A stretch of 28,973 nt of DNA from contig JAEUWP010000540.1 of NCBI GenBank assembly GCA_018524725.1, forward strand, positions 1 through 28,973, given 5' to 3'. Below, piece after piece: positions 1 through 9,976 of the stretch. Position numbers and translations under genes: made by a program. A model generated the notes under the pieces. That model was not told where the DNA came from. It made no database searches and saw only the letters and a list, made by a program, of their open reading frames with translations. The stretch is from Podaxis mareebaensis. Its lineage: Eukaryota; Basidiomycota; Agaricomycetes; Agaricales; Agaricaceae. The stretch's first letter is position 1, and every line of letters begins with the position of its first letter.

Positions 1-633
1 CCTGCCTAGCATGACAGGGTTCCTGGGAACCAGAGGTGTGGGAAATTGGAAATGCACTGAATCTTCAAATTTCCATGCAGAATATTTGTATTACATAATG
101 GCTGTGTGCACAGAACTTTTAGAAAATTCCGTGCAGAACATACATGCAACATACATGGTATGTGTGTGGGACTTTCAAAAAACCCTGCATGAAATATTTA
201 TAATTCTGTGCATGAATTTTGTATACATAACTTCTTCTAGGGAGGGTTACTGTTGCACACAGGATTTTGAAAATCCCATGCATGTGGTTTTCCCCCCCAT
301 GAGACAAGGTAATAACTAGATTTTGTAAACTACTGAATATACTGTAGGTCTAGGCAGTATGTAAATACCATGTGAGCACATTATTAAGTTCTGTGGGGGC
401 CAAATCTTTTTTAGGCCAACAGCCCACCATAGCACATGAAATTTATTGAGGTAAGTATGAGGTAAGGTATAATGTAACAGATAAGGGGGATTGGAAACAT
501 GGTAAGTATGGAGTATGAGGAAATGAAAGACAGTGATTAAGTATCCATTGCAGGTAAGCTAGCTATGTCAGTGTCCCTAAAGCATGTAGTAACGATGAAC
601 AACCTGTATTGAAGTATGGAAGAGTGTCTGTGA
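1..633. other. Left flank without a recognisable gene; degenerate ATGCA-rich repeats
   Basis: I see no convincing coding frame here. Between about 70 and 290 there are several imperfect copies of a short unit built round TTCCATGCAGAATAT (for example near 78, 128, 183, 207 and 270). They look like an old, degenerate tandem or interspersed repeat. The rest, up to the 3' end of the minus-strand gene at 634, is AT-rich and CpG-poor, with nothing I can name. Confidence 0.4.
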
Positions 634-2483
634 TTAAGTGAGGAAGTCAATGTCGTCACCCACAATGGGTCATTCAACAGTAGGACCTGTCAGGAATTCA
701 GGGCTTGATGAATTGTCCCAAATGATGAGTGATGAAGAAAATGTCACAGAAAAATCACTTGCAGCCCAGACAGGGGCAGCAGCATGATATACACCACGAA
801 CAGGGGTTGAGGGGGTGGTGGATGGGCCAGATGTTGCAAGGGTAGCCTTTAGGGGCTCATACATCTCAGAATTGGATGCTGGTCAGAGAAGTTTGAGTTA
901 ATGGTTACAGGTGTTAGAAGAGGGACTTACAATCACTCTTGGTGAGCTGGAGCTTCTTACATGGTGGGCCACCTGTTGCCTTTCCCTTCACAATGGTGGC
1001 TTGAGGGACTTCAGCTATGCACAGAAATTAGTAGAGAAATGATATAGTGCACTGGAACTTACACTCATCTGAACTCAGTTCAATGATCTCATGTTTGGTA
1101 CCAATGATTTTCGCCACCTCCCTGAGAGAATTGGGAGTGCCTTCATCAGTTGAATATATGACATTGAGGTTAGGGAATGGTTCAGGCAATGGCGTAGCCA
1201 ACTCAACACCTTTCCATTTCAACACCAGGGACTCAGGAATCTGTGTGGTGAGAGCTTAAAAGTGTTAGTAAATAATCAACATGACGAACAGAAGCACATA
1301 CTAATGAAAAGTTGTTGCTTGTAGTCCCCAGTCTTCTGCTTAAGAGCATATTTGATGATCTGTTCACCATTTGGGGTAGCCATACCCTTGAAGTGAACTA
1401 CAGTCAGCTTTCCATGTTTGTAGCTGATGAGACACCATGGACACACCTCAAACAGCCTCCCACTAGCACCATCATTGTCAAGATGGAGGTCAGTGTGTTG
1501 ATCATACCAGCAGAAGACTTTGGGGAAGAGTTTCCTGAATTTTGCTGTTACTTCTTCATTCAACCAGGCCTTATTGATTGATAGCATTGTGTTGTTGCTT
1601 CTGACTGCCAGTCCACACTCAGTGAGGTGGTTGAGTTTGTGATCTTGATTCCACATCCAACCCTTCATGAGTGGATTCAGCACTGAGTTCATGTCATCAT
1701 ATTCACAGAGGAAGTATTCTTTGCCATTGTGATGGAAGAAAGCATTATCAGAAGTTTTCTAAGTGTAAAACATTAGATTAAATGGAGGAGAATGTTCTTT
1801 TGCTTACCCAGTTGAGGCCAAATAGAAGCAAGACAATTGCACCAACATGGCACACTGGACTATCTGCCTGCTCATAGACTAAATCAGCCAAAGATGACAT
1901 TCTTAGGAATAGTTACAAACCTTGGAAGAAGCCTTTGCTCTTGCTGGAAGTGAGACAATATGGCAGTTCACTGCAGTCTTGGGCTTTGGTCCAGGCTTGG
2001 TGCCAGATGATGTGGAACATGCTTCAGCTTTGATACCTTTCCCTGTTGCTTTCCCATAGTGCTTCAGACCAGCATTGGTTTCATTGCAGGCTTGCTCTAT
2101 GTCTTCACTTGTTGTGAGGGTGTGTTTGCTGGACGAAGCCACAGTGAGTGAATTAATAAGCTGTTGAGCCTTTTGATGGGCTGCAGAGACACTAGTTATT
2201 GGCTGGCTTGCAGGGGGTGGGCTGAGAGATGCATCCAACTCAAAGTTGACCTAATCCATATCAGAGCAGCCTTCTTGGGGGATAGGTGGATATCTTACCT
2301 CTCCCTCAACATCCTCGGGATCTACATATGCCAATTTGCATTTTGGTTTCCCACAATAGGGCAGTGGTGATTTGGGTGACTATTTGACATGAGTATATAC
2401 ATAGAGTGAATTAGTGAGTTAACTACATCAACATCTGAGCTATCAAAGTCCTTTGTAATCTTTGTGGAGGCATTGCATGGCAT
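634..2483 (-). CDS. Eight-exon gene of unknown function
   Basis: I do not recognise this family. Eight exons can be chained with canonical splice sites in one frame: 2483-2427, 2379-2299, 2250-1921, 1867-1808, 1758-1302, 1254-1063, 1014-931 and 878-634. The lengths sum to 1506 nt, exactly 502 codons. Introns are about 47-63 nt with GT and AG ends, normal for an Agaricomycete. The protein starts MPCNASTKIT, then has a short Cys motif (YCGKPKC), a Ser/Thr-rich stretch (SLTVASSSKHTLTTSEDIEQ), a folded-looking middle with many Trp and Cys (KGWMWNQDHKLNHL; FEVCPWCLISYKHGK) and a Ser/Pro-rich tail. One in-frame TGA at 670-672 could be the true stop (489 aa) or a decayed CGA, after which the frame runs to TAA at 634-636. 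The start is the first ATG giving an open spliced frame. The exon chain is direct reading; function is unknown. Confidence 0.7.
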
Positions 2484-2568
2484 GATAAAAGAGTGACTGA
2501 GGTGGGATAACAAAGAGGGGGAGAGAAAGGATGCTCAAGATACATGAGAATCAAGTTATATATACAGG

Positions 2569-4440
2569 TCAATCACAGGATCGCATGTCAAGAATACCGT
2601 CCAATAAGTAAAGACTTCTCACCCAATCCTCCACCTGAGGTAACCAAATGGAGAGTGAGAGGTTGATGCATAAGCTAGAGCCACATCTCCCAATGTGAAT
2701 ATCTTTGTAAGAAGGGTATTCATTATCCCATTCATCAGGTTGTATGAAGTACCCTTCTGGCACAAAACCAGAGTGCCAGAATTTCGCCAGCTGGTGTTCA
2801 AACACAATCATCTTGGCTTCGTCAAGTAGGCACCTTTCTTGTGGGATGGGAACGGCTTCTGGGTATGCATTGGATTCAATCTGTTCATTTGCTACATCAA
2901 CCTCATTTTCTTTATCTTGCAAAAATCTGGCACCACTCTGACAGGGATCACACTTCAACTGAGGACCCTCAACACCATAATATTGCTTGATGAGGTCAAC
3001 AGGAATGCCTTCACATTCATCTCTGTAGAACCCATGCAGTAACTGGCCCTCAGCCTCTAGTTGCTGATAAAACATAAGTTATGAAGTGAGATGACCAACT
3101 CTGCACGTACCACTGGTGACATATTATGCCCTTCACATGCTATGGGGTAGTTGTTCCAGTTCCCTTGAAACTTGGAACAATTGTAATTTATCATGCCTAG
3201 GAAAAGATGGTGGAGAAGCCAAAGATGGGCAGGATCCTTTCGATCAAGGAAGTGAAGCCTCTTGAGCCGCAAGAAGAAAGCTTTCCATTCTCAGGTGAAC
3301 TGAGTGCCAACTTTAACCCAGAGGCACTCAATGCGGGTGTTGTGAGTCAATGATCCCCAAATGAAACTCACTTGATTGAATCCCCATAGGAGGATTATCA
3401 TCATTGAGACCTCCTTGTTCTCCCTACCTCTATCACCTCTGACCCTCGAAGGAAGGCCGTACTTCCCAACTGCCTCCATGAACATTGATAACACAGTTGC
3501 AGACATATTGTTAGTACTGGCTTTGATGCCAGCTTCTGAATTACTCACCAACCATGAATAGCCATCAACCACTCCATGAATGACAATACCCCAATTTATT
3601 AGTTTATGATGTCTGTCGATATGCCAAAGAGCATGAGGTTGTGAGACACAATAAGGCTGCCAATGAATCTTCTTCCACATATGTTTGTGGAGCACAATTC
3701 TGAGTCCCATGACTCACCTCATTGAGTCTATGATACGTTTCCTCTGGATATGGATGTTGTTCTTCTGTAAAAATCCAAACACATATCTTTGACCCATATT
3801 TGGTCACCATTCTTTGAGTGCTGAAATCATGGCATCAAGGTCATCATTCGACATAGGAAGAAAAGCCTTTTTCTTAATCCCATAGTGCTTCATTGAACAG
3901 TGGATGGTTTGGCTTGAAACCCCCAGAAGGTGAGAGAGTTTGTTGATGGACATAGCTCCCAAGCCAAGGATCAACTTATGAATAACCCTTTCATCTATCA
4001 CCTTCTTTGGGCAGCCTCTCTGACCCATTCTTTCTGTGGTCACTGGCTGAATTCTATGAACTACCAATCCTGTACTAGTGCAAAATCAATATACATAGAT
4101 GCATGTTAATACAGTTGATACTCACTCACCATCCAGTTCAGATCCCTGGTTTCACAACGCCTTCTGTAGGGACAAAAACTGCTCCCCACATGCTTGTATC
4201 CACAAGATTGGAACACCTTCTCTTTGGTGCAAATTGAGAATGGCCTGGAGTAATGGTGTGGTGTAGGATTCTCTGGCTATCGACTTCAAATTGACTGCAG
4301 GCCATGGAGAGGCCATGCCTGTAGAGTACATCAAGAGCCTGAAATGTGGTGTGGACTGCTGCTGAGAACTGATAGCCATTGGGCAGGCATGGGAGTTGAG
4401 GTTCAAGAGGCATAGTGCCCAGTGGCAGATGGCAGCAGTC
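2569..4440 (-). pseudogene. Integrase-core (DDE) domain gene, decayed by TGA stops
   Basis: This is a member of the Agaricomycete 'integrase core domain' family, a domesticated or stand-alone DDE protein separate from the LTR elements. Exons read at about 4440-4130, 4074-3111 and 3063-2569, with introns 4129-4075 and 3110-3064. In order: a helix-turn-helix-like part (INKLSHLLGVSSQTIH), then the catalytic core with first Asp in ALWHIDRHHKLINWG, second Asp in SRVRGDRGRENKEV and the Glu in HNTRIECLWV, then a C-terminal part with LIKQYYGV and FVPEGYFIQPDEW typical of the family. In-frame stops at 4138-4140, 3804-3806, 3714-3716 and 3291-3293 are all TGA where the family has Arg, so CGA to TGA explains each. 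The catalytic triad survives. The 5' end is uncertain. Family assignment is strong; activity is unlikely because of the four stops. Confidence 0.8.
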
Positions 4441-4528
4441 TGGAAAGTGTATGAGAGACAGAAGGCTGACAGGCACAGATAAGTTATCAGAATCTGATAA
4501 TCTCAATATAAGTGAACAATAATAATAC

Positions 4529-5445
4529 ATGCAACAGTTCACTATAAAAGGTGAAGATGACCCCACAGCACTACAGTGTTGGCAGGAAATGGATGCTTCC
4601 TTTCCCTGCACTCAGCCTCCTGTGTATTCATTGCAGCTGCTGACCAAGGACTGGGTTAGATATCCAGATCCAGTGTGCTGGGTTGAGGACTGTCCACTGG
4701 TGTTCTGGGTGAGTTGATTAACAATGATGCCACTGTGAATCTTCTAATATCTATGCTGGGATGGGCAAAAAATCATTAGGTGGAAAATCAATTGTTCTGC
4801 TTCAACATCGCTCACCTTAGCCAACTCTCCACTCACTTTTGGGATCTCATGGACACCTGTCCCATAGGTGGACCCAAAGGCACTGACTGGGACCCAGTGT
4901 TCTTGGATGGAGTGGATGCAGATGCATTGGTGCATTTCATTCATTGGTTTTTCCATGGGTAAGTCACACCCTGGTGGAGCCAAGTCCCTGCTAACCATAA
5001 TCTAACAGTGGTTATAACAGATCTAATGAGATGGATATAGGCAAGGTTGAGGAGGAGTGCCTACTGGCAATATTATCAGTATCATATTATTGGAACATTG
5101 AAAGGGGCAAGGAATTCATGCAAACTCACTTCAATCAAATTAGCCCAAGCTGGCAGTTGGAGTTGGCAAAGAGATACAAGGTCAAGGAGTGGGTTGGTCT
5201 GGCCATGCACTCGTTGATCCTTTCCCCTGTTTTCTCGCTCAAGGCCAATGACATTAACCAGATGACCGACAAAGTATTCATTGTTATTGTGAAAGCTCAA
5301 GATGCACTACTGCATGAGAGAGCCTTACAAGCTCTCAAGCCACCCAAAATCTCCATCTTTCTGCTGTGTGATCACCACATCAACTGTGTGACCCAATGGT
5401 CAAAGGTTTGGTGGGAAGATGTGGCTAGACAACTACTCAATCCAT
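4529..5445 (+). pseudogene. BTB/POZ-domain gene, 5' part, interrupted by element 1
   Basis: Exons 4529-4708, 4780-4958 and 5021-5445 join in frame across introns 4709-4779 (GTGAGT..TTAG) and 4959-5020 (GTAAGT..ACAG). The protein has the Agaricomycete BTB signature: RYPDPVCWVEDCPLVFWV across the first splice, then HLSQLSTHFWDLMDT and DPVFLDGVDADALVHFIHWF. BTB proteins act as dimerisation or adaptor modules, for example as Cullin-3 substrate adaptors; the role of this fungal family is not known. The frame runs straight into the retrotransposon LTR at 5446 and hits a stop inside it. Joined to 14785-14963 the coding length is 963 nt (320 aa), a normal size for this family, with no stop on the way. 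It was therefore apparently intact before the insertion. Confidence 0.85.
5441..5445. repeat. Target-site duplication of element 1, left copy
   Basis: TCCAT directly precedes the LTR start TGTTATAG. The same five bases follow the right LTR at 14780-14784. A 5-bp duplication is standard for Ty3/gypsy integrases. Confidence 0.95.
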
Positions 5446-6052
5446 TGTTATAGTGAGGCCGCTTCGGTCCGTAAAGAGGCCCAATACATATCCGAAGATC
5501 GTATCAAAGGAGACTTCTCGTGTACTAACAGATAGATTACCTTTAAGCACTGACAGAGTCAATGCGTCAAGATAACTATTACTTATAGTCACACAATATG
5601 TCTACTCCTCAATAGAATCCTTAAGCAACTTAGAGAGCAATAGAGATATATAAGAGAACTTAAATTGTATCACTTATTGTTGATAAAGACTTTCTATTTG
5701 AGTCTCCACCTAACCAAGTAGAAACAATGCTTTCTACTTGTTAGTGTCGACGACTTATATACTTTACAGTGTATCTAAATATATATCTACATTAGAACTT
5801 TCCGGAAGTTCTTAAGGCACTGAGGCTCGACTCGGAGATTGACTTGGAACAAAGGAAGCATGATTTAACTAATAATAGTTCAATACAAAAAGTTCTTTAT
5901 CAAAGAAGTCTTCTTTTCTAATAATAGTATGAAAGCTTATCAATCTATAAAAGTCATACGATAAAGATTAAAGCTTTCAAATAAAACAAGAGACAAATAA
6001 AGTGAAAACATAATTAGTAAATGTATAGCGAACATTTACTAAGTTCATAACA
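5446..6052 (-). repeat. 3' LTR of element 1
   Basis: Same length (607 bp) as the copy at 14173-14779, bounded by TGTTATAG and TTCATAACA on the plus strand. I count nine differences from the 5' LTR, each CG in one copy and CA or TG in the other. Six of the seven differences between 5466 and about 5700 and both later ones can be read this way without any indel. It supplies the stop codon (TAG at 5451-5453) that truncates the BTB frame. Confidence 0.95.
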
Positions 6053-6065
6053 CAATCCCTTTCCT
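6053..6065 (-). other. Polypurine tract of element 1
   Basis: On the minus strand AGGAAAGGGATTG directly abuts the 3' LTR. A purine run at this place is the plus-strand DNA primer of LTR retrotransposons, and it confirms the minus-strand orientation. Confidence 0.8.
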
Positions 6066-6095
6066 ATAGAAAATGTCCACATTTTCAAATACTAT

Positions 6096-7094
6096 TTACT
6101 GTTGGTTACTAGGGAATACAGTCCTGATATCTAGTTTTTGTTGTTCTTCATTATAGTAATACGCGGTAGTTGGATTTTGTACAGCATTTGTGTTTCTCTC
6201 TACTGGAGGAGGTAACTGGACATTTGATTGTCCGATTAATGGATTTTGTCACTGTCATTGTCCTAAAACTCCACCGTTCTTCGTATATTGGCAATGTTTC
6301 CGAATTGTGGTTGCAGGCATTTGTCGCATCAGTATGAGGTGTGGTGAGGGAGTGATGGGTGAATGAGGACGCTTTTCGCACTTCCAACTATAATGACCAT
6401 TCCCGTTACAGAACCTACAGGAATACTTCGGACACTGGTATCCCAGATGTCCTACTGACCTGCATTTCCAACATCCATTTTTGTATGCTCGTTGAAGTGA
6501 TGTAGGGAGCAGGGCGACTTTGTTGAGGGGAAGGGTTCGATTGATAACTTTCTGCTCCCAGTCGGGTACATTAGCTATCGGATTCTCTGACCTTCGAAGT
6601 TTGTCGATAACGTGATAGAGTGAAGGGAAGAGGGAAATGTCGGGTTGTTGTTGAAGAGGTAATTTCTCTTCAGTGATGAATCCTTCATTAAGGAAGGGGT
6701 CGGTTCGATATGTAAAGTCGAACAGTCTTCCTTGCGGTGGTTCTTGAGGTGGAGTTGGTTCTCGACTAAGTGGTTCTGGGGTGGATGTCAGATCCATGAT
6801 TCTGGGAATTGACTGAGGCGATACCTTGCGTAGGTAGGATAGGGCGAGTGTCGCCATTTGTTTTGCGAAACGAATGCGATATTCATTGCGATGTTCGGAT
6901 GGGGTGTTGTATTCAGGATTTTGAATACGGGTAGCAGCGTTATGGAGGTCAGTCCATTGTTCATGACCCTTAGAGGGTGGTTCAATCTCGGGAGTGGTGA
7001 TCAGAATGATCCATGGAGCTAGAGGGCGATTCGGGGAGAGTGAATCAGGAGAAAGAAGGGTAGCTGGATCAATTTCGATGTTGAGGTTGCTCAT
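6096..7094 (-). pseudogene. Accessory protein B with two tandem CCHC zinc knuckles (element 1)
   Basis: The frame runs from ATG at 7094 to TAA at 6096-6098 (332 codons), broken by two TGAs at 6255-6257 and 6249-6251, both readable as CGA. The N-terminal half has a helical segment (EYRIRFAKQMATLALSYL), then a Pro-rich linker, then TYRTDPF, PDISLFPSL and a segment ending NRTLPLNKVALLP. Two CX2CX4HX4C knuckles follow: CWKCRSVGHLGYQC and CRFCNGNGHYSWKC. These motifs align, in order, with the accessory protein of element 2 (RTDPF, PDITTYPNL, RRTLPLTVAKLLP, and two knuckles), so it is a conserved gene of the two families. The knuckles suggest nucleic-acid binding, a nucleocapsid-like or RNA-chaperone role; that is inference. 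It lies where retroviruses carry env, but I see no signal peptide or membrane segment. Confidence 0.8.
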
Positions 7095-7175
7095 AATGTC
7101 AAGTGTGATAGATGGATAAATTTTTAGCTAGTCTCGTGTTGGATCGAACACAGTTGATTGTGTATATTTGTTATC

Positions 7176-7257
7176 TTACTAATCTACTACTCAGCTATAG
7201 TTAGATTAGTAACTGTTCTTCCTTATCTAATCAACTACTTGGCTTGTAGCTAATTAG
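7176..7257. repeat. Two adjacent hairpins between accessory genes A and B
   Basis: The first is a perfect 11-bp inverted repeat: TTACTAATCTA at 7176-7186 and TAGATTAGTAA at 7202-7212 with a 15-nt loop. The second is imperfect (10 of 12 pairs): 7227-7238 with 7246-7257. They lie in the short AT-rich gap between the stop of accessory A (7266) and the start of accessory B (7094). Confidence 0.6.
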
Positions 7258-7265
7258 TAATACTT

Positions 7266-8555
7266 CTAATAATGTCCTTCGCCATCTATGTTGTAGATAG
7301 CCTCATCGTCGAAGTCAAATTCGAAATCAGCATCGTAATCGTCTGATAAGTAGGCGTATCTGGTTGAAGACAAGAAAGGATATTGTTTGTTACTGGAAGT
7401 TCTGGCAAATGTTGCATGAGGGTTTCCTCAAGCGTGACGATAGGCGGTAGCTCTGGAAAATTGTTGGAGTCGACCGACTCGTGGGTCGATGGTGGAAGTG
7501 GTGTGCTTCTTAGAAGCTCGCTTTGTGGGACAGTAAGTGGGGCTGAGGGTAAAGGTAACCCGATTAAGTCCGTTGGTGTGGGAAGTCGGCTTGGTTCCCG
7601 AGTAGTTGTCTGGCTTGGTGGCAGTGTTGGTAGGGGAGTTTGGAGGTGTGGGTATTCCAATATCCAATTTGGTACAGTTGTGTAAGTTGTTGGTGGTGAT
7701 GGGCAGTTGTCCTCGAATGATTGAGGTGATTCTGTCATCTTCAAGTTGCTCCAATTTTTCCAAGGCAGTTGCGGGTAGGTTCCTTCGATCAATGCCTGAA
7801 TAAGGATTTCTGGAGCAAAACTTGGAAAAGTGTCCAGGGGCAGAACACTTGCAGTGGACACAGTAGTACATTTTGCACTGTGTCTGGAAATGGCCCACTC
7901 AACTACATAAGCAGCAGGGTCAGTTTCGGGGTCATATATTTGGAAGACGTATGGTGGGAGTTTCTCGAGGGTGTCGACCATTTTCCGAAGTTGGCTTAGT
8001 CAGATGATTGTTACCATCTTTAGCCAATTCATCAGATTTGGGAGATTCCGGCAAAGGAGCAGTAGATGGTTGAGTTGCGAGTTCTCGGGGGCGGCTAGGA
8101 CACAGTGTAAATCCATCTGGAGCTGGCTTACTGATCACCGCAGGCTGTAGATAGAAGTCAGGCTCAATGGTCCTGATCTTCCAGATGATGTTCCCAATAT
8201 AGGGACCTGCAGGGAGACTGCGTGCCAATTCACAAATAGAGGTGTCCAATTTCTTGGATTGTGCGATATAATGGCTTTGCGCAGTAGCAAACTCATCAAG
8301 CGCAAGCCTGATGGAGTTGCAAAGGTTAAGGAATTTATGATTCCTGCTGTAACCAGACATAAAGTCGCAGGCTGTTCCCTCATGTAGAAAGATGCGTCGT
8401 ACAGTGGCAACTTCACTACTGGGTACTTCAGCTTGACCTGGTTGAGGTCATGGTGAAGCTTGGTGGCTTGGGAGAGTCTTTCCCTTTGCCTCAGGCTTCA
8501 GAGAGGGAGGATTCGAGGTTGTAGAGAGGATGTTTTCATTGGTAGCAGAGGACAT
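7266..8555 (-). pseudogene. Accessory protein A with zinc knuckle(s) and acidic tail (element 1)
   Basis: The frame starts at an ATG (8555) 14 nt after the pol stop and runs to TAG at 7266-7268 (429 codons). It is interrupted only by TGAs readable as CGA, among them 7932-7934, one a few codons later, one inside the first knuckle, 7428-7430, and one near 8447. The order is a Ser/Pro-rich N-terminus, a folded segment (LCNSIRLALDEFATAQSHY; GPYIGNIIWKIRTIEPDFYL), a Ser/Pro linker, then a CX2CX4HX4C knuckle whose sixth residue is now a stop, then CVHCKCSAPGHFSKFC (a spaced variant), and a very acidic tail with DADFEFDFDDEA. I do not recognise the family. Its close coupling to the pol end suggests expression from the same RNA by reinitiation or splicing (inference). 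CpG is dense here but sparse in pol. Confidence 0.7.
7286..8032 (-). other. Long open frame overlapping accessory A (+1 frame)
   Basis: From ATG 8032, or from TTG near 7981, a second frame is open to 7286: 231 codons without a stop, or 248 with one TGA. It overlaps accessory A in the +1 frame. Its first third looks protein-like (EKLPPYVFQIYDPETDPAAY), the rest is Pro/Thr/Leu-rich. Caution: the main frame here is rich in Ser, Thr and Pro codons, whose second base is C, so the +1 frame seldom contains stops by chance. The zinc knuckle and acidic tail show that the other frame is the real gene; this one is unproven. Confidence 0.25.
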
Positions 8556-8569
8556 TGGTCTGAGGAATG

Positions 8570-9976
8570 TTAGGCAAGTTTCTTCTGTCTTTTATACTCT
8601 TGAAGTATTTGTTTTGCATTTTCTAAGTTTTCTTCAGGTTCCCATGAGTCCTCAGTTGGTCCATATCCTTTCCAACATATCAGATATTCTAAGTGTCTTC
8701 TTCGAATCCTGTGTTTCAAGATTGCTTCAACTTTGTATTCTTCTTCTCCTGAGATGAGAATTGGTGGTGGATTAGTGTGGTGTTTTCCATAGATGTTATT
8801 TTCAACTACTGGTGTGAGAAGTGAAGCATGAAACTTGTTGTGAATCTTCCATTTTACAGGAAGTTTTAGTTCATAGGTAACAGGTGATGTTTGTCATAGA
8901 ATGATGAAAGGTCCTTCTCTTCTTTGGTTTAACTTCTTTGAAGTGTATGGAAGAGGTAGATTTCGATTGTCTAACCAAACTTTGTCTCCAACCTTGAATG
9001 GATTCCAAGGTTTGTTTTGTCTGGCAGCCATTACTTTTCACATTTGTTCATGTGCTTCAAGTGCTGCTTCTCTCATTTGTTCTAAAGATAGAATCTTTTC
9101 ATTGATTGAAGGTACTTTAGATTCTTCTTCGTTTTCTATAACTGCCTTAGGATTGTAGCCTAAGATTAATTTGTATGGTGTATTCGTTCTTCCTGCATGT
9201 GATTTAGTATTGTGAACGAATTCAATCATGGGTAGTGCTCTTTTCCATGAATGTGGGTTCTTTGAAGTATAAACAGCTAAGTAGAATTCTATTTCTTGAT
9301 TGTACTGTTCCATTGTTCCGTCTGTTTGTGGGTGATAAGTGGTTGACATAGCTGGTTCTATATTTAGTTTCTTGTAGAATTCTTGCATTGATTTGGCTGC
9401 AAATCTAGGGTCTCAATCTGAGATGACCTTTTGAGGTGTTCCATATTTGGAAAAGACTTTCTCAATTAGGATTTCGGCAATGTTGTCGGAGGTTGCAGTT
9501 TTCCGAGTAGCTGTTAGGATTATCCCTTTCGTAAGTCCATGGTCCACTATGGACAAAATAGCATCATATCCGTCATCTGGGGGTAGATCTGTGATGAGAT
9601 CCATAGAAATTTGACTGAATGGGTGGGTAGAAGTTGGTCCTTTGATTGGTTGTAGTGGTGGTTTTGTTGGATGTTGATTAATTTTGTATTGTTGACATGT
9701 TGGGCATCCTTTCACATAGTTGTGAACATAAGTGTTCATTCCTGGCCAATAAACTTCTTTTTGAAGTTTCTGTAATGTATCTCTTATTCCTGGATGTCCT
9801 GAAGTAGGATGGTCGTGTACAAATTGTAGAATTTTTTGTTTGATATCCAGATCATCGGGTATGACAATCTTATTTTGGAATCGGATGAAATCTTTGTCAT
9901 CTGATGTGAATTGGTCTTGCATGTGGATCTTTGACTTCTTCTTTACAATTTCTTGTTTTAGGTCTTCTGAAAGGAG
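8570..9976 (-). pseudogene. Integrase with C-terminal chromodomain (element 1 pol)
   Basis: The frame ends at TAA 8570-8572. The HHCC zinc-binding N-terminus is present (FVHDHPTSGHPG and GCPTCQQ), as are the core Asp residues (SMDLITDLPP and VISD.DPRF) and the Glu (HPQTDGTMEQ). The usual GPFII segment and a chromodomain follow (CWKGYGPTEDSWEPEENL). Chromodomains at this place define chromoviruses and can steer integration to methylated histone H3. Three TGAs (9413-9415, 9038-9040, 8894-8896) sit where CGA is expected. This part is one base out of frame with RNase H upstream; the break is around 9976-9985 and looks like a one-base deletion. It is followed within 14 nt by accessory A. Confidence 0.9.

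Noticed and set aside
7383..7999. Plus-strand frames opposite accessory A
   Set aside because: Gly/Val/Ser-rich reverse complements of Pro/Thr-rich coding, without motifs.
6096..8555. Accessory ORFs as an env gene of an errantivirus-like element
   Set aside because: No signal peptide, membrane segment or glycoprotein-like Cys pattern is visible; the clear motifs are CCHC knuckles.
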